Part shown: piece after piece, positions 12,934 to 22,378 of the stretch
Position numbering within the stretch: position 1 is the first letter of the stretch
How the letters are laid out: the number at the start of each line of letters is the position of its first letter
Notes under the pieces: model-generated
Told to the model about the DNA's origin: nothing
Databases searched by the model: none
What the model saw: the letters and a program-made list of their open reading frames with translations, nothing else
NCBI GenBank assembly: GCA_000827495.1
Contig: KN817565.1
Span: 124,001 to 188,000 of the forward strand
DNA: 64,000 nucleotides
Direction of reading: 5' to 3'
DNA from: Hypholoma sublateritium FD-334 SS-4
Lineage: Eukaryota; Basidiomycota; Agaricomycetes; Agaricales; Strophariaceae
Program-made: the position numbers and the translations under genes

Positions 12934-14356
12934 ATGGCTGACCTCCGACCTAAATTTGTGATGAACTCGTCGCAGAACCACGAAATCTTTGGCTACAACA
13001 ATGCAAATCGCCCTGAATACCCAACACCACCTTTTCTTGAACGTCGAGACCAAATGCACGGCGGCCATTTTTACGGATCCACTACAGTCAATCCTTCGTC
13101 AATACACTCCGATTTCCGAATTGCCTCTGAGCTGTCTCACTACAACGTTGGTATATTCGAATGTACACCACGTCCGTGCTCACCATTTTTCTAGAATTCG
13201 CTCTCTCCCTCGCCCCTTTCCGATGGGACCAATTCTGTCGGACCACTCTCTCTCGAGGATACGCCAACCCCTCTGCAAGACGATGTTGTCTCTATATCGA
13301 CCTCATTCCATCCTCAGAACCAACCAACACCGGAAACGGTTCTTGTGTCCTCCGACAATGTGCTTTTTTATATACATTCGCCGACGCTTCTGGCTGCATG
13401 TCCCGATGTCTTCACAGCATACGTAAACACCTCGCTTTCCCGTGACGAGTATCGTACGATGGCGGTGCACCTTGACGCCACAGCAACCCAGCTCAACATT
13501 ATTCTACACACGCTGCACGGCACGTCGCCAGCGGCAAATAATCCGGATTTTGATACTCTGGTCACTTCGATTGACCGCATGCCAAGCTTCGGAATGTCCC
13601 CCCCACGATTCATTCGTCCCACGGCACCGATCCATGAACTGCTCCTCTCGTACGCTCCATTGCGACCGCTGGATTTATATGCATTGGGAGCGCATCACAA
13701 TATATCATCCCTTGCAGTCACCTCTTCGTCACACCTGCTTTCGTGCAACCTTTCCACCATCACAGATCCCATAGCCGAGCGTATCGGCGCTGTGTACCTG
13801 AAAAAGCTGATGCTTTTACATGCTGACAGGAATATGGCGCTTCGTAACATCTTGTTGCATTCTCCGCACCCGCACCCCCCGACGAAGACGTGCAGCTTCG
13901 AGGACCAGAAAAGTCTTACACGCGCCTGGGCGTTGGTCAGTGCGTATCTCGTTTGGGACGCAAAGCCGGGTACGCGGCCGCCCTTTTGCCTATTCCGCGA
14001 ATTAACCGCGGCCTGCTGCAGATATATCGACATTCGCGATCAAGGCGACGCTTAACCCATTGCTGGAGAACATGACCTGCAAGCTGTGCCACCAGGCGCT
14101 GCAGGCCCGGATCAAGGACGTAGTATCGCAATGGGCGTCCGGGAAGGTGAGTCGCTGCATTTCTCGCACCTACTTCCTGCTCTTACGGCTTGAGACGTGC
14201 TGTGGCGGACCACGCGGACCACGCGGATACGAGTTCTTTTCCACGTCCTCTATGGCGCGTTTGGCACTTCCGGGCACTGCGCAGCGAGGGTTGTCTGTCG
14301 CTGTTGTTTTCATCTTTTATCGCGCACGGCCTCAGAGGCCACATGTATCGTGCTGA
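12934..14356 (+). CDS. BTB-domain protein of the basidiomycete family
   Basis: Join 12934-13146, 13195-13969, 14022-14146, 14195-14356. The first three exons are well supported by phase: introns are 48, 52 and 48 nt, and the second restores DAKPDISTFAIKATLNPLL. The N terminus starts MADLRPKF and is followed by a Ser/Pro-rich linker. Then comes the BTB-like core, VSSDNVLFYIHSPTLLAACP...VHLDATATQLNIILHTLHGTSP, and helices ending in LLENMTCKLCHQALQARIKD, a motif typical of this family. BTB domains mediate dimerisation and often act as Cul3 adaptors. A TATA-like GATAAAAAG lies at 12866. The terminal exon (14195-14356) is the weakest part, because homologues usually end soon after the conserved WASGK-like motif. 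Confidence 0.75.
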
Positions 14357-14541
14357 TGGGGTTACGTCTGGTTATTCTAGCACACTATCTGAGCCTCGCT
14401 CGTGGTGCAAACACTGCGCGCCAGAAGCGCCGTTGAAAAATGACTCACGCGCATCATGGCGCCCTGCGATGTTATACACGCACGCACGCCCGCCGCTTTT
14501 CGCGATCACTTCGCTCGTCTGCGACAGAATTCGGAGGAAGA

Positions 14542-14970
14542 ATGCAAGCCTTTCGCCTGTGCTGCGCAACAGACGTGTTTGTCGCCCCGCCGTCGCTTTC
14601 ACTTCCGCCGTCGCCTCGCCGCTCTATCCCGCCCTCCTCCATGGGCAGTCGCACTGTTGCTGGACCATGGGACCGCTATCTTCGATATACCCGCGCTTTG
14701 TGGCTTAATGGATTTGTATTGGTAAGTAAGTAATTCGTACATGATACACGCATTGTATGAGTAGTTGCTATTGCTGTATTTGTATCTTTCCAGATATATA
14801 CGCGGAATGACGCCACCGCTGTTGTTCGCGGCGCACGGAGGGTAAAAGTGATTTGGAGAGACTCGCACAAGCACCACGAGGTAAGTGAGAGAAGCCCGCG
14901 CTGCAGATTGCGCCCATGCGTCGATGGGGGCCCCGCTCCTGGTGTGCAGCGGCGGCATGCATGTAAATAG
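14542..14970 (+). CDS. Possible small two-exon gene or remnant
   Basis: Join 14542-14721, 14794-14970 would give 118 aa. The donor GTAAGT at 14722 and a C/T-rich CAG acceptor at 14793 keep the frame, linking WDRYLRYTRALWLNGFVL to IYTRNDATAVVRGARRVKV. That stretch looks protein-like, but I recognise no family. It may equally be a degraded exon pair. Overlapping minus-strand frames are longer but compositionally random. Confidence 0.2.
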
Positions 14971-16666
14971 GCCAGGTCCGCGGCGAATTGCCATTTTGAG
15001 GTGGGACGAGGACGGGTGGCATTGTGGAAGAGGATAATCGTTGATCGGCGATGATTCCTGGGGGGAAAGGGTTTTGCGCCACCTTGGTTGAGGACGGGGT
15101 TTGGTAGCAGACGGAAGGGAGATGTGGGAATTAGAGTAGGTGGGACGCACACTGACCGGGCCTGCATGGTACGTCTGAAAGAGGGCACTGATTGTGAAGG
15201 AAGGTCCCGAGCGGACACAGCGGCGACGGCACCGCGTACTGCATGGTGCCAGCCATGATTTGGAGACCCGGAAAAAGAGACGAATGCGAGAAAGTGAAAA
15301 AAGAAAGAGGCGCACCTATCGGCATCATGGGAGATGCTCGATGGGACAGAGCAAGTAAGTGAAACCAAAGAAAGACCCGTCCCTGAGACGTCATTGTCGT
15401 TACTACAGGAGGGAGTAGGCAAAGAGACATGTGCGCGCCCATGTTGGATACAGGAGATGAGCATCCGGGGGGGGGGGCGGCAGGTGGGGCGCGGGGGGAT
15501 GATGGGCGATACGCGGCGGGAGATGACACGAGGTGGGGGGACGGAGCACGATCGATTGCGATGCGGGCGGAGGCGTGCGCGGGAGGGAGGGGCCGACAAT
15601 GGGCGGCGTCTGTGCTGCGTGCGCCCTGTGCGCACCCGAGGCCCGGATCAGACTGCATTACCAGGCAGTCATGCCCGTGGCTGCGAATGCCATGAGATGA
15701 CCTGCCTGGAACCAAGGCTCGAGCGCGCAGACAGCGATATGCGGCGGGCGGCGGATGGCGCGGAGCGCAGCTGGATGGTACCGTCGGCGGGCCAGTGCCG
15801 GACCCAGCTGATCGCTTGATCCGTTGGGGGGCTGGCTGACTTTAGATTTTATTCCCACCATTCTGAGGCAGTCCACAATCAGCCACAATCGCGTCTTAAG
15901 GTTGCCTTTCAAGGTCACGTCTCATCCCCTCTCAGAATTTATGCTTATTCTGGCCGGGAAAGTGCCACAATATCCACTCTGTATACAGTATCATGCTTCA
16001 TGGCTACTGGCTGCATGCGCTGGGCCCTGCGAGTCCTCACAGAAGCACACAACTACACACCCTTCGCGCTCACCGCCCTGAAAATAGACAGCATCGATAA
16101 TCCCGTTCAAATGCCGTTTGGCGCAAGGAGCACTACCATATTCCGTCGGTGCGCACCACGCGATATCTTTCTGCAATTGAACAATCCTTAGATGGAAACT
16201 ACACCGTCTCTCGCGTGTAGATTCTCCGCGATGTTTGCTAGAGTAGCGTCGCTTACCTCCAGCCTCAGGGTGCGGACGTCCAGGAAGCTTCGTTAAGCGC
16301 CCATAATCGCTATCAATCAGGTATAGAATCTTCCTCTATATTCCAGCACCTGTACTCATGTGCCAATTACGGCTGTAGGTCGTCGAGATGGTTCGATAAT
16401 ACAATAACATCCCCAGAAGTGTGGCCACGCGCTAGAAGGTTTTCGCCTCGATGCCTGACGCTCTACTGAGATAGAGGGCATGCTGCGACATTGCTGCGAC
16501 TCCAGAAGCATATCCTTATCACCTTCGATCGCTCGCTGCTACTGCATGGCTGACTCGGAGGCGACACAGACACGCCTCAAAAGGCACCCGTAAAAGCCGG
16601 GAGCCGCAATGCTCCCCAACTTCTCGCACAGGCTCGCCAGCATTCGGTCGGGCGGCAAACGCAAAG
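14971..16666. other. Intergenic; ancestral upstream region of the dynamin-like gene
   Basis: About 1.7 kb, GC-rich with purine-rich runs (a G tract near 15468), then mixed sequence. Before the copia insertion its right end was continuous with the dynamin-like gene now starting at 26880, so the original promoter probably lies here, now about 10 kb from its gene. No convincing gene was found. Confidence 0.5.
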
Positions 16667-16671
16667 ATAAG
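16667..16671. repeat. Target-site duplication, left copy (ATAAG)
   Basis: ATAAG immediately before the 5' LTR TG. The same five bases follow the 3' LTR CA at 26866-26870. A 5-bp duplication is standard for Ty1/copia integrase. Confidence 0.92.
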
Positions 16672-16861
16672 TGTTGACTGTAGTCATATCATGGCTTGTT
16701 ACATCGTACGTGTCGCATCACGTGCTCACACTATATCACATTCATTCGTACACGTAGCTCCTCAGNATCTGAGGTATGCTCGTTATCTACACATACTGTC
16801 GTTTATACTCACTCATGTACATAGCTTATCATACCTATCTGCTAGGTATAGAATCACAGTT
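16672..16861 (+). repeat. 5' LTR, left part (190 bp)
   Basis: Matches 26508-26571 and 26716 onward of the 3' LTR up to ...ATCACAGTT, where the nested element begins. The remainder of the LTR is at 20456-20510. One N at 16766. Confidence 0.93.
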
Positions 16862-16873
16862 CATCAGGAAATC
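16862..16873 (+). repeat. Left terminal inverted repeat of the nested element
   Basis: CATCAGGAAATC, directly after the interrupted LTR sequence ...CACAGTT. Confidence 0.7.
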
Positions 16874-19800
16874 AAGGGTCGGCTATGTAGTGCTATATAG
16901 CACTGGATAGAGAAATAGTGCCATACTGAAGGTTCTTCGATTTGTAGTTCAAAATAGAGTTCCCACATGTATATATAGCGTCCCTATGTAGCTATATAGT
17001 GCCGTATAGCGCTATAGAGACCCTGAATAGTGTATGTAGTGCCATGGAGGCTTCAAGTAGTATTATGTTGTGCTTTTGAATGCCCATGCACAACTATATA
17101 ACACCCTAGAGATCTATGTCTGGGCAAATATTCATCATTTGACACTTCTTGTATTAGAGTATGCACGACATGAAGTAGTTGGCAGGTAGGAAATATTATA
17201 TTTAGTATTCTAAGAACATACAAAGGCTTGAAACAATATAGCTGACCAGTTGTCGCGCTCGGTGCAGACGTGCTCGTGCTCCAGGAGAACGATAATGACA
17301 CTGTCGACGCGGACTGCAAGTGCGGCGTGTACATAAATTCAATCGACATCCCGTCCGACACCTCCTCCCGAACCCTGCAAGCCCTCCCTATACGCAGGCC
17401 GCGTGCGGCCATTGCCTCACGCCCACGCACCATCCATCGCACAACTACAACCAGCCGCTCCCACCTCCCAGCCCATACGCCGCGCTATACAGACTGCTAA
17501 GACCCAGCCACAGCCCCGCGAGGCCGTCGTCAGTCGTGCAGTCGTCGCCAAAACCATCCATCTACGTGACGCCGATCTTGATCAATGTCGGCGCGATTAC
17601 TGTTCGGCACGATCGTGACGTGTTGCGCGGACGATGTGGACGTGTGGGCGGAGTGTTGGGCGGCGATGGTGCGGAGCGTCGTCGGGGTCATGCGCCCTGG
17701 GTGCAGGTGGTGGGCTGCCCTTCCGGATGCGCGGGGCGCAGCGTGCATGCAAGCGGAAAGAAGATGACAACGGCACAATTATCGCGGGAGTTGTCAACGT
17801 GCTCGTGCCCGCGGATAACGACGACAACACGGTCGACACAGACTGCAAGCGTAAAGTATGGTTGAGGATCGAAGTGCTGCTGTGGCTGTCCATCGAGCGT
17901 ACCTCGAGGACGTCCTCGTGCGCCTCGTCGATCACACCGGTCGCACCGCATGCTCAGGGTCCTATGCGTCGCCGTCCTCCGTGCACAAGTACTCTTGGTC
18001 CTCGTCGTACCTGTTACCAAACATCAGCAACACCTGCAAAAAAGATAATGATTTAGACGCACCCATGGTTATTGACAAACCCCCATGAAGCCCGCGACCC
18101 AGACGGTATCCCTCCCTCGTTATGGATACTAAGTAGCACCAAAGATGCCGAAGGCATTCTTCTTCAGCTTCTCGATGGCGATGACCTGCGGGATGCCAGC
18201 GCGCTGTGCCACGGAGAATGGAGGCGGCACTATCGATGTCGGCTGCACAGTAAGTGCCGCGCGGGCGCCTGACTTTACTGGTGGCGTGTCAGTCCTCTGG
18301 CGCGCACACGCATGGAATGTCAACGCACCGTGTCAACAGGTCAGAGTGCCTGATGGCGAGAGCCCGCGCGCGCAGTGACGAAACCTGTTATGCATAGTCC
18401 AAGACTTGCACGGAACCGCTCGCCAACACGACGCTCCATCGTTTCGTGTGCGGAGGGTGGGGGCACCGTTGCATGTGATGCGCGACTTGAAGGGCGAACT
18501 GGAGGCTGACAGAGACATCAGCTTGGATAGCCCACAAATGATAATCGATAACTCACCGGTAGGCGCACATGCAGAGTGCGGAAGACACGGCGGAGCCGTG
18601 GGAGGTGCAGTGCGGCACACGGCGGGCACCTAGGACAGCAGTGCTACATATCCCAGGCTATTTGACGGGCACGCCAAACGAGCGCTTCTGCTCGCGCTGG
18701 GCTTGTTTCAGGCAGCAGACTGGTGAGGAGGACGAGGGAGGATGGAAAAACAAAGTTGAATTGCCATTTGGAAGTTCAACATGTTTAGGGCTGGTGTTTG
18801 ACGTCTGACACATCTGCCACGGAAAGACCGTGTGAATTCTGTATCACCTTGGTACAACCGTCCTCCACGGCCTCTTGCGCGATATCCCCCCCGGTGCGTT
18901 ATTTCCCCTGTGCACGGCGCTCTACTGACTCACGGGATACCACAGGGCTCTTGAATATATGCCCAGGTGGCGCCCATTGACGTGCGGCACTCAGCACCGT
19001 TGTTCAACAGCGCCGCCTCGCAAACTGCATGGGTGGGTTGCACCCCGCAACTGGCGCCCGCGCTCGGCGGTTCGAGGGACGTTGTGTGCCTGCAGGCTGC
19101 CAGCTTCAGGTGCGTGATCTCCGCAGGGCGCACACACGTGCCACGGCGCACTTGGTTGGGGGTCAGCAATCGAGGAGCGGGCATTGATTGCTTCGCACGT
19201 ACCTCGATGCTCGCGATCGGCGACGCTAGCGTTCTGTACGCTATCCCTCCCTTCAAGGCGTCGCTGCGCCGCCTCCTGTCGACGACGATCCCTCTCTTCT
19301 ATTATGAATTAGAGAAAACAGGGTCAACAATAAGCTGCGGATCGAGGAGCGCGGCGTACCCCCCGCAGCATCGTGGCCCGTGGGCACCCAACACGTCCTG
19401 GGCCTTCCACAGCGAGTGCGGTAGTGCCCTGGGCGACGGCGACACGCTAGACGGCATACCAGGCTGTGGGACACCGGGTGCAGCGTGCCACGATGCTAGA
19501 CCCGCCGACTCGGACGTGCTGTGCGCCATCCCTCCGCGCGCCGCCACTCCGTTCGAGAATCGGCCATCCGTCGACGGCCGCCTTTATCGCGAACGGGGCC
19601 GGGCTGCAAGAGCACCAGGAGTCAGCGGCCAGACATGGATGGGGGAAACACGTCGCACCCATGGGCATACGACATGCGTTGGGCTCACAGCGGCGTGCTT
19701 GTGGGCTCCCGTACGTCCGTCCGTCCGTCCATCCATCCATATGGCTATGTGCGCTCTCTGCGATCGATGTGCGCAGAGAGTTGCGGCGACTGCGCGGGTG

Positions 19801-20441
19801 GTCCGGAGATGTGTGGGCTTCACGGCGACGGCGACGGCGATGGCAACGTCCCGCGAGCTGCATTACATGCAACCCCGCCAATGGCTCCCCCTGGACCGCC
19901 TGGTGGCTCGCGCGCCGCTGCATGTCTGTGTCTGCCAGCTGTCCTGTGCCTGCACGTCGCACGGCACGGCGATGGTGCCAGCCCCGTGTAGGCGAACCTG
20001 CGCATGCTGCTTCCAAGGAACCGCCTGGGCGCGCAGCACGCTAACGTGTTTGTCTCTGTAGAGTAGACAACAATTTTTTATCTGTAGTAGATAATAATGG
20101 AAACATTCAGTTCTACTTACATTGACTTGAAAATATTGCGTGATAGCATACTACTTATGAATCAATAAAAGTATCTAGTAGTGAATATAGCAGTCACATA
20201 GTTCTATATAGCGTGTAATAGTAACCGCATAGGTCTAATAGTGTATAATAGCAACCACATAGGCCTATATAGACTATATAGCAACCGCATAGGTCTATAC
20301 ACACTATATAGTAACCCTGTTTGCCCAAATATGTCTACATTTTACATTATGATACCGCTGTGCATCAATTTAGAACTTCGTGGAAATATTGGTCGCTATT
20401 ATTTTTAGGCCATCACTATGACATAGTATGAGAAAAAACTG

Positions 20442-20453
20442 AATTTGCTGATG
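20442..20453 (-). repeat. Right terminal inverted repeat of the nested element
   Basis: AATTTGCTGATG, the inverse of CATCAGCAAATT. LTR sequence TTGTTCTCC resumes immediately after it. Confidence 0.7.
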
Positions 20454-20455
20454 TT

Positions 20456-20510
20456 GTTCTCCATCGTTAGGGACATCTGAGCTTATCATACCTATCTGCT
20501 AGGTCTTACA
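20456..20510 (+). repeat. 5' LTR, right part (55 bp)
   Basis: GTTCTCCATCG... to ...GGTCTTACA, identical to the last 55 bp of the 3' LTR (26811-26865). With 16672-16861 it makes a 245-bp LTR. Confidence 0.93.
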
Positions 20511-20527
20511 GGTTATGGGCCCCGACC
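20511..20527 (+). other. Copia-type half-tRNA primer-binding site
   Basis: GGTTATGGGCCCCGACC directly abuts the LTR end. It is complementary to the anticodon-loop region of initiator tRNA-Met (...GGGCCCATAACC...), not to the tRNA 3' end. This is the arrangement known for Drosophila copia, whose minus-strand primer is a 5' half of initiator tRNA-Met. Confidence 0.75.
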
Positions 20528-20593
20528 CCATAGCAGAAAATACATCCAAATCGCTTACTGCAANCATCATCGACGGCCTGTTTCTTTCCCGCC

Positions 20594-22378
20594 ATGGCCT
20601 CAAATCGTCCATCTTCGCGGCAAACGGCATCTCGACNACCTTCTGAAGCTGGTACCATGGAATCTATGCACCTTACNGACAGATATGGANGTCTACCTGG
20701 GTCTCGGACTGCCGCTGCGCTTGTCTCTCCTGCCGCCGTTCTTTCTTCTGTTCCGCAATTGCCTCTTTCTCTGGATAATCCTGACTTTGATCGTTATGAC
20801 TTTCAACCCAATGGGTTATTGGCTCTTAATACTTCGGATATCCCTCTTCGTGTTCCTATTCCGTCTACTGGCACTGATGTTTCTTTCTCTTATGATCACA
20901 CTGTTCCGGCACATAGAGTTCCTTTGCCTCCGTCTGTTCTGTCTACGCCAANGTCTCAGAGGTCTGGAAGGGTTTCTTCAGCTTTGACACACTCTCATGG
21001 GGGTGCTACCTCTTTGCACCCTCCTGGCNCTGTTCGTAATTTCTCTCATGCACCTATTCTTCCCTCGATTCCCGATTTTTCTTCTGTTTTTCCAGTTCCT
21101 CAGTCTCTTCCTGCGTCGGTTGTTTTTCCTTCCTCTGTTTCTTCGCGCATATATTCTCATGTTTCGAGCCCTTTACCTCATTTTTCNAATGCAGACTCTA
21201 ATTTCCCTTCTCGCGCTCCCTCACACGTGTCTATTGATTCATTCCCGGTGTCCGAAGGCTCTCGCGCTATGTCTTTTTCACCTTNTAACCCGTTGCCTCG
21301 CCCTCTCTTGAATGTCNTNGCGACGCCNTTTGCACATAACTCTGGTCTTCGTCGTTCTCGAGCGCAGTCTGTCCGCACTCCTCTGTTTTTGTCGTCGCCA
21401 TCTGCGATTGTTCCTGGNCTTGACTCTCNGCAACTGGATGATTTACGTCANCATCACCNTTTGAATCAGCCTGCTGTTNGCTCGGTCTCTACGCACTCGC
21501 CTCGTCCTAATGTTCCTTCCCTTCGTTCTGAGTCTAGTCTCTCGTCTCGTCCTCCCTCGTCTTCCTCTGGTCGCTCCTCTATGGTTTCTGGGAATTCTCG
21601 CCCGGTTACCCCTGNGCGGCCTGCGTCTGCTTTCTCTTCTCTTTCTGCTCGTTCACGCGCGGCTTCTTTTGTTTCTCCTTCTCCTTCTCCTTCGCCNGCG
21701 CATGTGAATCAATTGCCTGTTGCGATACCTAATTTTCCTGTGCCTAATACCAANTTCATTCCTCTTCTCACCGGCAGTGGAGACTGGCACAGTTGGCATA
21801 CGTGTATTCAGACGGCGGCTATTGCGTCTGGTGTTGCGAATCACATCATTGGCCCGGCCAATCAGGATGACTTGCCTTTCCTTGATTTGCCCTATGATTC
21901 GGCTGAANGACCATCTTATCCTCCACCTCGTGTCAACCTCTCGTCACTTCCTCATCATGTTTTCGAATGGGACACCTGGTGGCGTAANGACAGTATTGCC
22001 CGCTTCATCCTCANGTCTCGCCTTGGTGATTCNGTCGCNAAGTCTATTGACATGGGCACAATGTTCAACATCGGACGNGACCGCACGGCACGGCATATCT
22101 TCGCGGATTTGTTCAAGCTTTATGGGGGTGGTGACTATAGCTCGGCGCTGGTTGCGGAGACACAGTTACGTGCGCTGTACTGTGGGCCTTCGGTCTCAGT
22201 CTCTTCGTATGTCAACACCTGGAGGGTGAACATGAATCAAATGGCAGGCGCCGGACACCCTATGCCCCTTCGACAGGCGATTCAGTTGTTCATTGATGGC
22301 CTACCTAGTACCCACGGATCAATATGCTTATCAGGCCATCCATTTCTCCTTGCAGACCCAAGTCAACAATCTCACTGA
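20594..22378 (+). CDS. Copia gag (capsid) frame
   Basis: 594 codons from the ATG at 20594. The first 380 residues are strongly Ser/Pro-rich with low complexity. After that comes the copia-type gag region: FIPLLTGSGDWHSWHTCIQTAAIASG, RVNLSSLPHHVFEWDTWWR and LFKLYGGGDYSSALVAETQLRAL. The frame then runs into a different reading after RQAIQLFIDGLP near 22310, where the sequence continues in the pol frame (+1). The zinc knuckle that normally ends gag is therefore encoded in the downstream frame. About two dozen codons contain an N, giving uncertain residues but no obvious internal stop. Role: assembles the cytoplasmic virus-like particle that packages element RNA. Confidence 0.85.
   Translation: MASNRPSSRQTASRXPSEAGTMESMHLXDRYGXLPGSRTAAALVSPAAVLSSVPQLPLSLDNPDFDRYDFQPNGLLALNTSDIPLRVPIPSTGTDVSFSYDHTVPAHRVPLPPSVLSTPXSQRSGRVSSALTHSHGGATSLHPPGXVRNFSHAPILPSIPDFSSVFPVPQSLPASVVFPSSVSSRIYSHVSSPLPHFXNADSNFPSRAPSHVSIDSFPVSEGSRAMSFSPXNPLPRPLLNVXATXFAHNSGLRRSRAQSVRTPLFLSSPSAIVPXLDSXQLDDLRXHHXLNQPAVXSVSTHSPRPNVPSLRSESSLSSRPPSSSSGRSSMVSGNSRPVTPXRPASAFSSLSARSRAASFVSPSPSPSXAHVNQLPVAIPNFPVPNTXFIPLLTGSGDWHSWHTCIQTAAIASGVANHIIGPANQDDLPFLDLPYDSAEXPSYPPPRVNLSSLPHHVFEWDTWWRXDSIARFILXSRLGDXVXKSIDMGTMFNIGXDRTARHIFADLFKLYGGGDYSSALVAETQLRALYCGPSVSVSSYVNTWRVNMNQMAGAGHPMPLRQAIQLFIDGLPSTHGSICLSGHPFLLADPSQQSH

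Larger units (their letters stand above)
16862..20453. mobile_element. Non-autonomous TIR DNA element nested in the copia 5' LTR
   Basis: About 3.59 kb that interrupts the LTR; the intact junction ...CACAGTTGTTCTCC... is seen in the 3' LTR. The ends read CATCAGGAAATC and, inverted, CATCAGCAAATT (10 of 12 match). The target duplication is TT (16860-16861/20454-20455), or GTT if the outer base is assigned differently. About 250 bp at each end hold repeated short motifs (CTATATAG, ATAGTG, CCGCATAGGTCTA), as in subterminal repeats of CACTA/EnSpm-like elements. The interior (17250-20060) is GC-rich and contains no recognisable transposase. It has an internal divergent duplication (about 17268-17330 and 17799-17857) and long overlapping frames on both strands, suggesting captured host sequence. 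The superfamily is inferred from the 2-3 bp duplication and subterminal repeats only. Confidence 0.75.

Noticed and set aside
14676..15635. 319-codon minus-strand frame
   Set aside because: Pro/Ser/Arg-rich random composition, several overlapping frames on both strands of the same GC-rich DNA, no domain resemblance.
18967..20061. 364-codon plus-strand frame inside the nested element
   Set aside because: GC-rich DNA with equally open frames on the other strand; composition (Cys/Arg/Ala-rich) and lack of any motif do not support a functional gene. Kept only as possible captured fragments.
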